A stretch of DNA of 64,000 nt from Amycolatopsis camponoti (GCF_902497555.1 NZ_CABVGP010000002.1:2058501-2122500), one strand, 5' to 3'. Counted from the stretch's first letter, positions 1 to 8,202 are shown. The notes: generated by a model from the letters alone, not told the origin. Made by a program: numbers and translations.

Positions 1-245
1 AGGGCAGCGCGGCCGACATCATCAAGGTCGCGATGCTCAACGTCCACCGCTCGCTGGTCGAGGCGAAGCTGAAGAGCCGGATCCTGCTGCAGGTGCACGA
101 CGAACTGGTGCTCGAAGTCGCCGAAGGTGAGCGCGAGGAGCTGGAGAAGCTCGTCCGCCACGGCATGGGCTCGGCGTACGACCTGGCCGTGCCCCTGGAG
201 GTCTCGGTCGGCTACGGCCGGTCCTGGAACGAAGCCGCGCACTGA
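1..245 (+). CDS. polA: DNA polymerase I, C-terminal end (partial)
   Basis: The reading frame is open from the left edge of the window and ends in TGA at 243-245, so only about the last 80 codons are present. The residues VHDELVLEV (near 90-118) are motif C of family A DNA polymerases, where the HDE segment holds one of the catalytic metal-binding carboxylates. The enzyme fills gaps during excision repair and lagging-strand synthesis. Its place a few kilobases before rpsA and coaE matches the order in mycobacteria. The ATG at 33 is internal, not the start. Confidence 0.95.
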   Translation, partial: GSAADIIKVAMLNVHRSLVEAKLKSRILLQVHDELVLEVAEGEREELEKLVRHGMGSAYDLAVPLEVSVGYGRSWNEAAH

Positions 246-342
246 TCTCACCGAGCGTCACGGCCCGGATCACCGGGTCGTGACGCGGGTGTACTCGGGC
301 GGACGTCGTCGGGTGGCGGTCTTCGCGGCGAAGCTGTCGTGC

Positions 343-876
343 ATGGCCAGTGACTTCCAGCGACGCAAGATCTCCGGCATTTTCGGCGCGATGGACGCCG
401 ACGACGACGGCTACCTGACCGAGTCCGACTTCCGGGCGCTCACGGCGAGGTGGCTCGACCTCCGCGGCACCGACGGCAGCACGCCCGAAGGGGAGAAGCT
501 CGCCGCCATCATGATGGGCTGGTGGGCGACGCTGCGTGACGCGTCCGACCGCGACCGCGACGGCAAGGTCTCCCTCGACGAAGTCCTGAGCGTCGTCGAC
601 GAGCTGCCGAAGATGCCCGGTGCGGTCACCGGGACCGCCGACGCGATGTTCGAAGCGGTGGACGAAAACGGGGACGGCGCGATCTCGGCGGCGGAGTACC
701 GCCGGATGATCGAGGCCTGGAGCGGCACCGGCGTCCCGACGGCCGAGGTGTTCGCCTTGCTGGACACCGACGGCGACGGCCGCCTCTCGCACGACGAGTT
801 CACCGGCCACTGGTACGAGTTCTGGGCGGGCGACGACCCGGCGGCCCCGGGGAGTGCGGTCTTCGGCCGGGTCTGA
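343..876 (+). CDS. Four-EF-hand calcium-binding protein
   Basis: This 177-residue acidic protein has four canonical EF-hand loops at about residues 18-29 (DADDDG), 69-80 (DRDRDG), 107-118 (DENGDG) and 141-152 (DTDGDG). Each has Asp at loop positions 1, 3 and 5, Gly at 6 and Asp or Glu at 12. It has no signal peptide or membrane segment, so it should act in the cytoplasm as a calcium buffer or sensor like calerythrin and the small actinobacterial calmodulin-like proteins. I chose the ATG at 343 because upstream in-frame sequence is low-complexity and the EF-hand fold begins right after it. No partner gene suggests a target. All four loops look able to bind metal. Confidence 0.9.
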   Translation: MASDFQRRKISGIFGAMDADDDGYLTESDFRALTARWLDLRGTDGSTPEGEKLAAIMMGWWATLRDASDRDRDGKVSLDEVLSVVDELPKMPGAVTGTADAMFEAVDENGDGAISAAEYRRMIEAWSGTGVPTAEVFALLDTDGDGRLSHDEFTGHWYEFWAGDDPAAPGSAVFGRV

Positions 877-1072
877 GGCGCCGGGGCACTCTTCGGTGAT
901 CGTTCGGGCAGTCGCTCAACGGGCCGTTGTCCCGCTGAGCGGTCTCCGAGCGTGCCCGTCCGCTCACTCGGACGCAGAAATCGTTGGCATTACTACGAAC
1001 GGCTGACTCCGTTCGGGTGAGCCATTACCGCTGGGTAGGGAGGTCGGCGCCCGAGGCGCGACGATCACGGCG

Positions 1073-1078
1073 TAGGGT
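1073..1078 (+). promoter_or_regulatory. Probable leaderless -10 box (TAGGGT)
   Basis: TAGGGT fits the actinobacterial TANNNT -10 element and lies exactly 7 nt before the ATG at 1086, so transcription would begin at the start codon. There is no Shine-Dalgarno sequence and no clear -35. Confidence 0.5.
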
Positions 1079-1085
1079 CCGCCGA

Positions 1086-2696
1086 ATGGGGTTCGAGCGT
1101 GAGCGACGACGCTGGCGGGTCCGGCTGCACGACGAACTCGGCCGGGTGTGCGGTGCGGGCACGGTGCTGGACGAGTACCACGTCCTCACGAGCGCGCACG
1201 TCGTCGAAACCGCCGGGGGACCGCGGTCCGCGCTGAGCGTCGACTTCGTCGGCCTGGCCGAGGCGATGCCCGGCACGGCCACCGTCGTCGAAGGCTGCTG
1301 GGTGCCCTCCGACGGCGGCGGGCGCGGCGATCTCGCCGTGCTCCGCCTCGATCGTCCCGAATCCCGCGTCTTCCGGGCGCCGCTGCACCGCATGCCGATC
1401 GGCGAGCACCAGCTCGTGCGCGCCTTCGGCTTCCCGCCCGGCTCGGTCGGCCGCTGGACCCACGCCCGGCTCGGCGGCCCCGAGCACCCCGGCGGCCCCG
1501 GCGGCGAGTGGGTCCGGCTGTTCCGCACCGCCGAAGCCGAACCGCTCGGCCCCGGCTTCGGAGGCACGGCGGTGCTCGACGAGGCGACCGGCCACCTCGT
1601 CGGCGTGGTCGTCGGCAAGGACACCGGCACCTGGATGATCCCGGTCGAGACCATGCTCGGGCACCTGCCGCAGCTGAGCATCTGGACCTCGGGCAGCCCG
1701 GCCGTGGACGCCAGCTTTTCGCGGCCCGTCGGGGAAGCCGTCGACGTCTCCTTCGTGCAGCGCGTCGCCGACTGGTTCGCCAAGGCCGAGCCCGGCACGG
1801 TCTGGGTCGTCGACACCGGCGAGGCCGGGTCGCCCGTCGCCGCGGCCCTGCGGTTCGGGATCGTCCTCGCCGACCGCGAACGCTCCCTCGGCGTGTCCGG
1901 CCTGCCGCCCGCCCTGGGCCAGATGCCGCCGGCGGGCAGCGTCGACCTCGCCGTCGACGCCACCGGCCGCACCGCCGACGCCGTCCGCCACCGGATCGCC
2001 GACCGGCTCACGACCGGCGTCGCGGGCCGCACCCTCGTCATCGACGCGATCGACGACTCCGCCGAACCCGACCGGCTCGTCGGTGAGGTGCTGGCCCCGC
2101 TCGCCGGCCGCGCGGCCGAGCTCGGCATCCGCCTGCTGCTCGGGTTCCGGGAAGAGTCCTCGCCCGGCGTCGCGGCGGTCCAGGCGGGCACCCTCGGGGC
2201 CCGCCCGGCGCGGGACGACCTCGCGGGCCGTCTCGACGTGTTGACGCAGTCCGTGGAGGAGCTCGCCGAGATCGAGGCGTACCAGCTGCGCGTGGCGACC
2301 CGGTTCACCGGCGTCGCGATGCTGCCGGCCCGCGCCCAGCGGCTGCGCGGGGCGCTGAAGCAGCTGCGCTCGGCCGAGGTCGACGGCGACGCGGAGTGGG
2401 TCGAGAAGCACATCGACGGCCACGAGCACGCGGTCGCCCCGGCGGTCGAGGACGGCCGCCGCCAGCGCGCGGTGCTCGACGGCCTGGTCGCCCGCCGCGA
2501 GGAACTGCGTGCGCGTTTGGCGGCGGACAACGAGCTGACCCGCGAGCACGGCCTCGACGGCGACCCGGAGCTGGAGCAGGCGTACACGCCGGCGAAGAGA
2601 CTGCTGATCGACGGCCCGTGCGAGCTGACGGCGGCGGCCACGGCGGTCGACACGTACGCGGCGGCGGTCCGGGCCCGCATCGAGGACCGCGGCTGA
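1086..2696 (+). CDS. Trypsin-fold protein without the catalytic serine, coiled C-terminal region
   Basis: This 536-residue protein begins with a chymotrypsin-like domain (about residues 10-215). His38 (TSAHVV) and Asp82 (GDLAVL) of the triad are present. At the place of the GxSG motif the sequence is GPGFGGTAV, so Gly159 replaces the nucleophilic Ser and the domain is probably not a working protease. About residues 230-350 form a Rossmann-like stretch without a clear Walker A, and the last 170 residues are charged and helical, likely coiled coil. No signal peptide is seen. Similar trypsin-fold modules occur in actinobacterial conflict and signalling proteins, but that link is inference. Start chosen at the ATG 7 nt after a TAGGGT -10 box. 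Confidence 0.7.
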   Translation: MGFERERRRWRVRLHDELGRVCGAGTVLDEYHVLTSAHVVETAGGPRSALSVDFVGLAEAMPGTATVVEGCWVPSDGGGRGDLAVLRLDRPESRVFRAPLHRMPIGEHQLVRAFGFPPGSVGRWTHARLGGPEHPGGPGGEWVRLFRTAEAEPLGPGFGGTAVLDEATGHLVGVVVGKDTGTWMIPVETMLGHLPQLSIWTSGSPAVDASFSRPVGEAVDVSFVQRVADWFAKAEPGTVWVVDTGEAGSPVAAALRFGIVLADRERSLGVSGLPPALGQMPPAGSVDLAVDATGRTADAVRHRIADRLTTGVAGRTLVIDAIDDSAEPDRLVGEVLAPLAGRAAELGIRLLLGFREESSPGVAAVQAGTLGARPARDDLAGRLDVLTQSVEELAEIEAYQLRVATRFTGVAMLPARAQRLRGALKQLRSAEVDGDAEWVEKHIDGHEHAVAPAVEDGRRQRAVLDGLVARREELRARLAADNELTREHGLDGDPELEQAYTPAKRLLIDGPCELTAAATAVDTYAAAVRARIEDRG

Positions 2697-2700
2697 CCGA

Positions 2701-2895
2701 GCCGGAACTGTCGGTGCCGACCGGTGAAGTAGAGAACGGGGGCCCCGCGAGCGGGGCCCCCGAGCTGCGCGGTGCCGCCTCGGCCGAGCGCCCCGCCGTG
2801 TCGGCGCTGCCGCGCCGGGTGCGAAAACGGAGCGCCCCGCCTACCGCGTTCGGCGCCGGAACTGTCGGTGCCCACCGGTAAAGTGGAAAACGGGG
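2701..2895. repeat. Pair of 41-bp imperfect direct repeats
   Basis: Two copies begin at 2701 and 2855. Each reads GCCGGAACTGTCGGTGCC, then ACCGGT, a AAGT block and an A/G run ending in GGGG, with about four differences. They lie just after the trypsin-fold gene and before the TetR gene. The first copy runs into a strong hairpin. No coding role is seen. Confidence 0.7.
2737..2762 (+). terminator. Hairpin after the trypsin-fold gene
   Basis: CGGGGGCCCCGC and GCGGGGCCCCCG form a perfect 12-bp GC stem with a 2-nt centre, 41 nt after the stop codon. There is no T tract, which is common for high-GC actinobacteria. Confidence 0.55.
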
Positions 2896-2917
2896 GGCGC
2901 CCCGCGAGTAGTGCTGT

Positions 2918-3490
2918 TCAGCGGCGACCCAAGCCACGGATCAGCACCATCACCGCTTCCCGCACCTCGGCCCGCGTTCGCTGCGGCCCGAACACCTGCC
3001 AGTCCAGCGCCACCACCAGCATCGTGCCGAACAGCCCGGCCGCCGCCGTCGGGATCTGCACTCCCTCCGGCAGCCGGCCGGCCGACTCCAGCCGCGACAG
3101 CTGGCCCTTCACGATCGAGATGATCTCCTCGCGCAGCAACGAAAGCGTGCCGTGCCACTGGCCCGGCGTCCGCCACAGCTCGCTCACCAGGATCTGCGAA
3201 AACCCCGGGTACTGGGCGATGAACTCCAAAGTCACGTCGACCTGCGCCTCGATCACGTCGAGCGGATCCGCGTCGGACACCGCGAGACGAAGCCGCTCGG
3301 CGAGCGTGTCCACCCCGTACCGCAGGAGCCCGTCGACCAGGCCGTCCTTCGACCCGAAGTTGTAGTAGACCGTGCCCTTCGCGACGCCCGCTTCGGCGGC
3401 GATGTCGTCCACCGTCAGGCCGACCAGGCCCCGGCTCTTCGAAAGCCGCAGCGTGGCCTCGAAGAGCTTCTGCTTCGTCCCGCCGCTCAC
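2918..3490 (-). CDS. TetR family regulator
   Basis: This 190-residue protein starts with a TetR helix-turn-helix (about residues 5-52: FEATLRLSKSRGLVGLTVDD, then AGVAKGTVYYNFGSKDGL), followed by a helical ligand domain of the usual length. It starts at GTG 3490 in a GTGA overlap with the stop of the YhgE gene, so it is the last gene of a three-gene leftward operon. The operon is preceded by a 26-bp perfect palindrome (6091-6116) overlapping the promoter region, which is the natural operator for this protein. It therefore probably represses its own membrane-protein operon and responds to an unknown ligand. Confidence 0.9.
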   Translation of the reverse strand: MSGGTKQKLFEATLRLSKSRGLVGLTVDDIAAEAGVAKGTVYYNFGSKDGLVDGLLRYGVDTLAERLRLAVSDADPLDVIEAQVDVTLEFIAQYPGFSQILVSELWRTPGQWHGTLSLLREEIISIVKGQLSRLESAGRLPEGVQIPTAAAGLFGTMLVVALDWQVFGPQRTRAEVREAVMVLIRGLGRR

Positions 3491-5382
3491 AGGCTCAGCT
3501 CGGGCTTGAGCGCGGACACCGTCCAAACGCGACGTTTGCGCGCGGCCAGCGTGGACACGAGGATCCCGCCCACCAGGTAGGCCAGCAACACGCCGATGTC
3601 GCCCAGGATCTGCACAGTGGCGCCACTGTAGAACAGGTGGCGGAAGCCGTCGATCGCGTAGCCCATCGGCAGCACCACGTGCAGCGGGTACAGCGCGTCC
3701 GGGATGGTCTGCCACGGGAACGTCCCGCCCGCGCTGACCAGCTGCAGCACCAGCAGCACCAGCCCGAGGAACTTCCCGACCGCGCCGAAGAACGCGTTGA
3801 GCGCGTGCACCACCGACGTGAACGTCAGCGACACGAGGACGGCGAAGCCGATCGCGCCCAGCGGGTGCGCGATGTGGATGCCGACCAGCCACGTCACCGC
3901 GCCGAACAGCACGATCACCTGCGCGACGCCGAGCAGCGCCGACGACAGCCAGCCGCCCACCGCGACCCGGAACGGCGCCGCGCCCGCGGTCAGCGCCCGG
4001 GTCGAAAGCGGCCGCAGGATCAGGAACAGCACGAACGCGCCGATCCAGGTGGCCAGCGAGATGAAGAACGGTGCGAGACCGGCGCCGTACGTCCCCGCGG
4101 ACGCCTCGCCGTTGGCGTTCACCGCCACCGGGTCGGCGATGGTGTTGGCCGTCGCCGAGCGGGTCGGGTCGTCCGGGTTCGGGATTTCCTTGAGCCCGGC
4201 CGAAAGCCCGTCACGCAGCTTCACCGCGCCGTCCGCCAGCTGATTGGTGCCGTTGACCGCGGTCTTCTCGCCGTCGCTGAGCTGGGACGCACCATCCTTC
4301 AGCTGGTTCGCGCCGTCGGACGCCTGCGCGATGCCGCTCGCCAGCTGCGGCGACGCCGCGGCGAGCTTGGCCGCGCCGTCGGACACCTGGCGGGCGCCGT
4401 CGGCCAGCTTCGCGAGGTCGCCGTTGGCCTGCTGGATCTTGCTGTTCGCCTGGTCGACGGGGGAGCGCAGCTGGTCGGCCTTCGCGAGGATCGCCTGCAC
4501 CTGCGCCTCCGGGACGCCGGCGTCGCGCAGGTCGGTCTGCAGCTGGCTGCGGTAGGAGTCGAGCTTGCCCTGGATGTCGGACGACGCCGTCGCGGCGACC
4601 GAAGCCGCGTCGGCGACCTTCTGGTCCCCGGCCGCCACCTGCGAAGCACCGCTGGCGAGCTGCTGCGTCTGCGAAGGCAGGGAAGCGGTGCCGCTCTTGA
4701 GCGTGCCGAGGCCGGTCGCCAGCGTCGACGAGCCGTCCGCGAGCTTCGCCGCGCCGTCGGCCAGCTTCTGCTGACCCGACTTGAGCTGGGTGGCGCCGTC
4801 GGCGAGCTGGGCCGCGCCGGTCGAGGCTTCCTGGATCTTGGCGTAGATCGTGGAGAAGCCGACCAGGAACCGGTCCGCGGCCTCGCTGCCGACCTTCTCC
4901 GCGATCGTCTTGCGCACCTGCTCGGCGACCTGCTTCGCGATGGTGCCGGACAGGTAGTTGTTGGCGTCGTTGGTGGTCAGCGTGATCGTCGCCTGCTGCG
5001 GCTGGAAGTTGCCGACCGAGAGCAGCGCGGCGGAGAAGCCGCTGGGGATGCCGATCGCGAAGGAGTACTTGTCGTCGCGGACGCCGTCACGGGCCTCCTG
5101 CTCGGACACCTCGTGCCACTGGAAGGTGCCGGACTTGGTCAGCTCGTCGGTCACCTCGCGGCCGACGTTGCGCTGCTGGCCGCTCGCGTCCTTCGCACCG
5201 GTGTCGCTGGTGAAGACGGCGGCGGGCAGCTTGTCGAGCCTGCCGTACGGGTCGTAGTTCGCGTAGAGGTAGAAGGACGCGTAGAGCAGCGGCACCAGCA
5301 CGAGCGCGACCAGCGCGAGCTTGGGCATCGTGCCGGTGGAGAGGCGGCGCAGCTCGTTGCGCGCGATCCGGAAGGCGTTCAT
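3487..5382 (-). CDS. YhgE/Pip family membrane protein
   Basis: This 631-residue protein has one N-terminal membrane segment (about 20-42), a long extracytoplasmic region (45-400) rich in repeats of the LADGAxxLxDG type predicted to form a coiled stalk, and five to six C-terminal membrane segments (about 435-620). That is the architecture of YhgE/Pip proteins (the phage infection protein family), which resemble ABC-2 permeases. It overlaps the upstream ATP-binding gene by ATGA and the downstream TetR gene by GTGA, so the three are co-translated. A role as an efflux or secretion permease is family inference; the substrate is unknown. A 16-bp palindrome (3614-3629) lies within the coding sequence. 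Confidence 0.9.
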   Translation of the reverse strand: MNAFRIARNELRRLSTGTMPKLALVALVLVPLLYASFYLYANYDPYGRLDKLPAAVFTSDTGAKDASGQQRNVGREVTDELTKSGTFQWHEVSEQEARDGVRDDKYSFAIGIPSGFSAALLSVGNFQPQQATITLTTNDANNYLSGTIAKQVAEQVRKTIAEKVGSEAADRFLVGFSTIYAKIQEASTGAAQLADGATQLKSGQQKLADGAAKLADGSSTLATGLGTLKSGTASLPSQTQQLASGASQVAAGDQKVADAASVAATASSDIQGKLDSYRSQLQTDLRDAGVPEAQVQAILAKADQLRSPVDQANSKIQQANGDLAKLADGARQVSDGAAKLAAASPQLASGIAQASDGANQLKDGASQLSDGEKTAVNGTNQLADGAVKLRDGLSAGLKEIPNPDDPTRSATANTIADPVAVNANGEASAGTYGAGLAPFFISLATWIGAFVLFLILRPLSTRALTAGAAPFRVAVGGWLSSALLGVAQVIVLFGAVTWLVGIHIAHPLGAIGFAVLVSLTFTSVVHALNAFFGAVGKFLGLVLLVLQLVSAGGTFPWQTIPDALYPLHVVLPMGYAIDGFRHLFYSGATVQILGDIGVLLAYLVGGILVSTLAARKRRVWTVSALKPELSL

Positions 5383-6068
5383 TCGGTGACCTCGTCAGTG
5401 CTCGCGGGGAGCTCTTCGGTGGGGGTGGGTTCGGGGGCGTGGTGCTGCGGCTCGGGCTGCTCGGCCGAGCCGAGGCGCGCGGGCGTGAAGGGGAGGGCGG
5501 ACAGCGGGGTCGTCGCGGCGAGCACGACGACGGCGAAGCCGCGCTCGGCCTGCTCGCGCGCCAGCCCCGCCCAGCTTTCGACGTCGCTGGTGTGCCGGTC
5601 GGGGGTGTCGAGGACGAGCAGCCGGACGCCCTCGCGTTCGGCGGCCAGCTCGGTCAGCAGCCGCGTGCGCAGGACCGGGGCGAGGTTCTCGAACCGCGTG
5701 CCCGCGAACGGCGCCGCGTCGTGGCCGGCGAGCCAGCGGGCGACGTCTTCCTTGCCCGCCGGGCGGTGGGCCAGCGCCAGCTCCTCGCCGACGACGACGC
5801 GCAGGGGGAGGGCGTCGTCGGGCTCGCTGACGCCGGGGGCGTCGACGACCGCGACGAGCTCGGGCAGCGCGGTGTCGGTGCCCTCGGCGTGCACCGTGCC
5901 GGTGGTCGGCTTCAGCCGCCCGGCCAGCGCCAGGCCGAACGCGGTGACGCCGACGCCGGGTTCGCCGTGCACGATCGCCAGGTCGCCCTCGCCGACGGTC
6001 AGCGAGGTGGGCGGTAACAAGGGGCCGTGGTGTCCTTCGAGGGACACCCGATCGGCGCGGACCTGCAC
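5379..6068 (-). CDS. ABC-type ATP-binding protein with degenerate Walker A
   Basis: This 229-residue protein resembles the nucleotide-binding subunit of an ABC transporter. The P-loop position reads GEPGVGVT at residues 35-42, so Val41 stands where the catalytic Lys should be. A Walker B-like RLLVLDTPD is near residue 160, but the canonical LSGGQ signature is absent. It overlaps the YhgE/Pip gene by ATGA. I infer a non-hydrolytic or weakly active partner of that membrane protein. It is the first gene of the operon, starting 22 bp downstream of the palindromic operator. Confidence 0.75.
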   Translation of the reverse strand: MQVRADRVSLEGHHGPLLPPTSLTVGEGDLAIVHGEPGVGVTAFGLALAGRLKPTTGTVHAEGTDTALPELVAVVDAPGVSEPDDALPLRVVVGEELALAHRPAGKEDVARWLAGHDAAPFAGTRFENLAPVLRTRLLTELAAEREGVRLLVLDTPDRHTSDVESWAGLAREQAERGFAVVVLAATTPLSALPFTPARLGSAEQPEPQHHAPEPTPTEELPASTDEVTE

Positions 6069-6090
6069 GGTTACTCCAGCGTCGGGAACT

Positions 6091-6116
6091 TTTTGAACTG
6101 ACCGGTCAGTTCAAAA
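6091..6116. promoter_or_regulatory. 26-bp perfect palindrome, probable TetR operator
   Basis: TTTTGAACTGACC is followed directly by its exact reverse complement. The centre AACTGACCGGTCAGTT is typical of TetR operators. It lies 23-48 bp before the start of the leftward operon that ends with a TetR gene. Confidence 0.8.
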
Positions 6117-6234
6117 GCTAGCCCTCGCGGCGGGGTGCGGCAAGATCACCGGACGCACGTCACACTCGTGGGTGACTTTCGCAGCTCGCCGGTCGCGACG
6201 CCCACTCGGCGGCCCCGGCCGGGGGAGGGGTGCC

Positions 6235-6365
6235 GCTCAGCGGAGCGCCGACGCCGGGAGGTCGTGAGTGAGAAACAGTGTTCTAACCCTGTTTCTCACT
6301 CACGACCGCCGCGGTGTGCGGACCCGGCCGGTCGCTGCCGTGCTCAGCGGAGCGCCGACGCCGGG
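6235..6365. repeat. 18-bp inverted repeat flanked by 24-bp direct repeats
   Basis: Arms GTCGTGAGTGAGAAACAG (6261-6278) and its exact complement (6289-6306) enclose a 10-nt loop. The unit is bracketed by two identical 24-bp direct repeats beginning GCTCAGCGGAGC at 6235 and 6342. The right copy includes the stop codon and last codons of the GNAT gene, and the left copy is a duplicate of that gene end. Confidence 0.8.
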
Positions 6366-7264
6366 CGCACCTCCCAGCTGGTCCACAGTGGACGGTAGCC
6401 CTGCCGGTGCCAGAACACCGAGGCCAGCGGGTTCGTCGGGTTGTAGTAGAGGTACGTCCTGCTCGCCCCGCCCCGGTGCAGCTCCCGGTGCACGTGGGCC
6501 ATCAGCGCCCGGCCGAAGCCGCCGCCGCGCTCGCCGGGTGCCGTCACCACGTTGTTCACGTAACCCCAGCGCCCCGGCGGGAGCAGCTCGGCCGCCTCGC
6601 TCCCCGGGGTCGCGTCGATCCACGCGCAGTGCGCGACGGCGCGGATCTCACCGTCCTCCTCGGCCAGCCACACCGCCGGTTCGTCCTCGGCCAGCGCGTC
6701 GCGCAACGCGGGGGCCAGCAGCTCGGCCGTGTTCGCCCGGCGGGGCGCGGCCACCAGGCCGGTGTAGTCGAACGTCGCCGCGGCCAGCTCCAGCGCCGCG
6801 GCGAAGTCGTCCGGCCGGGCGCGGCGGACGGCGACCGCCGGGGCCGCCCCGACCGGGGGCGCCGTGCGCACGCCGACCGCGGAGAGCGGGACGAGACCGT
6901 GGTCGAGGAAGGCGCGGATCGCCTCGGCGTCCCGGCTGGGCCAGAGGACGACGCACGACGAGTCGTCGCCGATCTCCTCCGCCTCCAGCACGCCCTTGAG
7001 CGCGCGGAGCAGGAGGTCGACGCCCTCGGTGCCGGTGGCGCCGAAGTACGGGAAGAGCTGCCGGACGTCGGCGGCCGCCCACAGCATCGTGACGTCGCCG
7101 GGCGCCGAGCGGTGCCGCTGCAGCACCCCGGTGATCCGGGTGCCGTCCGCGGTCGCGACGTCCAGCCGCTGTCCCTCGGCCGGGGGCGCGGCGGGCGGCA
7201 GCAGCGCGTCGACCGCCGCGAAGCGCGCGCGGTGGGCGGCGAGCAGCGGCTCGGCGATGTCCAT
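6344..7264 (-). CDS. GNAT family N-acetyltransferase (copy 1)
   Basis: This 306-residue protein has a divergent N-terminal half and a GNAT domain at about 160-300. The acetyl-CoA loop reads APGERGGGFGRALM (R/QxxGxG/A type), preceded by the strand GYVNNVVT and followed by the conserved tail NPLASVFWHRQGYRPLW. The acceptor is unknown. It starts at ATG 7264 behind AGGGGG. The next gene, 7288-8202, is clearly a paralogue, ending with the same FWHRQGYRPLW, so the pair arose by tandem duplication. A GTCCACAGTGGAC palindrome lies within its last codons. Confidence 0.85.
   Translation of the reverse strand: MDIAEPLLAAHRARFAAVDALLPPAAPPAEGQRLDVATADGTRITGVLQRHRSAPGDVTMLWAAADVRQLFPYFGATGTEGVDLLLRALKGVLEAEEIGDDSSCVVLWPSRDAEAIRAFLDHGLVPLSAVGVRTAPPVGAAPAVAVRRARPDDFAAALELAAATFDYTGLVAAPRRANTAELLAPALRDALAEDEPAVWLAEEDGEIRAVAHCAWIDATPGSEAAELLPPGRWGYVNNVVTAPGERGGGFGRALMAHVHRELHRGGASRTYLYYNPTNPLASVFWHRQGYRPLWTSWEVRPASALR
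6381..6393. repeat. GTCCACAGTGGAC palindrome, copy 1
   Basis: A perfect 13-bp palindrome inside the first GNAT gene. Further copies are at 7319, 19383, 41603 and 63136, with near-copies at 15674 and 41828. Confidence 0.7.
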
Positions 7265-7287
7265 GGGTCCCCCTGGTGGTGCGTCGG

Positions 7288-8202
7288 TCAGGACCAGGCG
7301 GGGCGCCGGATCCACATCGTCCACAGTGGACGATAGCCCTGCCGGTGCCAGAATACCGGCGAGAGCGGGTTCGCCGGGTGGTAGAAGAGGAACGTACCGC
7401 GCAGCTCCGGCCGGAGCAGCTCGCGATGGGCCACCGCCATCAGCGCCCGGCCGACGCCGCCGCCCCGCGCGCCGGGCGCGACCGACAGCGTGTCGACGTA
7501 TCCCCAGCGGCCCGGCCGCAGCCGGCCGTGGATGCCGTCGCCCGGTGCGGGCGAGGCCAGTGCGCACGAAGCCAGGCCGACCGGCACGCCGTCGTCCTCC
7601 GCCAGCCAGACCAGGCCGCTGAAGCGCAGCGCGCGGACGACCTCCGCGCGCAGCAGCGCCCGCGCGCCGGGGCGCGGCACCGCGGTGCCGACCAGCGACG
7701 TGTAGCGCCATTCCGCCACGCGCAGGTCGGTCAGGGCCTCGACGTCGCCGTCGCCCGCGCGGCGGACGGTGACCCGCGACGGCCCCGCGTCCGCGGGCGG
7801 CTCCGGGGGCCGCACGGCCAGGCACGTCATCGGCGCGAAGCCGTGCGCCAGCAGGACCGCCGACGCTTCGGCGTCACGGCTCGGCCAGGCCAGCGTGCAG
7901 CCGGAGTCCGGCTCGGGCCGCGTGCCGCGCATCCGGTCGCGCCACGCCCCCAGCAGCGCGGTCAGGCCCGCCGCGCCGCTGTCGCCCGGTACCGCGGTCA
8001 GGTCCCAGATCTCCAGCGGGCCCCACAGCGCGGGCCACGCCCCCGGCGCGTGCACCACGTGCGTCAGCAGGCCGCCCGCCCGGTGCCCGCCGGCGGTCAC
8101 CACGAGCGGCTCGCTGGCCGCCGACGGCGGGGCGGCGATCGGCGGCAGCAGCGGGTCGAGCGCGGCGAACCGGGCGTTCTGCTCCTTTTCCAGGGGGTTC
8201 AC
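7288..8202 (-). CDS. GNAT family N-acetyltransferase (copy 2)
   Basis: This 304-residue protein is a paralogue of the adjacent gene. It shares the two-part layout, the WPSRDAEA segment in the N-terminal half, the GNAT loop APGARGGGVGRALM and the ending FWHRQGYRPLWTMW. The start is GTG 8202, overlapping the methyltransferase stop as GTGA, so the two are translationally coupled. The N-terminal half looks like a degenerate second GNAT fold. The substrate is not evident. A GTCCACAGTGGAC palindrome lies near its 3' end (7319-7331), at the same relative place as in copy 1. Confidence 0.85.
   Translation of the reverse strand: MNPLEKEQNARFAALDPLLPPIAAPPSAASEPLVVTAGGHRAGGLLTHVVHAPGAWPALWGPLEIWDLTAVPGDSGAAGLTALLGAWRDRMRGTRPEPDSGCTLAWPSRDAEASAVLLAHGFAPMTCLAVRPPEPPADAGPSRVTVRRAGDGDVEALTDLRVAEWRYTSLVGTAVPRPGARALLRAEVVRALRFSGLVWLAEDDGVPVGLASCALASPAPGDGIHGRLRPGRWGYVDTLSVAPGARGGGVGRALMAVAHRELLRPELRGTFLFYHPANPLSPVFWHRQGYRPLWTMWIRRPAWS
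7319..7331. repeat. GTCCACAGTGGAC palindrome, copy 2
   Basis: A perfect 13-bp palindrome inside the second GNAT gene, at the place equivalent to copy 1 in its paralogue. Confidence 0.7.

Noticed and set aside
913..941. Terminator after the EF-hand gene
   Set aside because: CGCTCA and TGAGCG pair only weakly with an interrupted stem and no T tract.
3614..3629. 16-bp palindrome ACAGTGGCGCCACTGT as an operator
   Set aside because: It lies deep inside the YhgE/Pip coding sequence, has no second copy and fits the codons; treated as chance.
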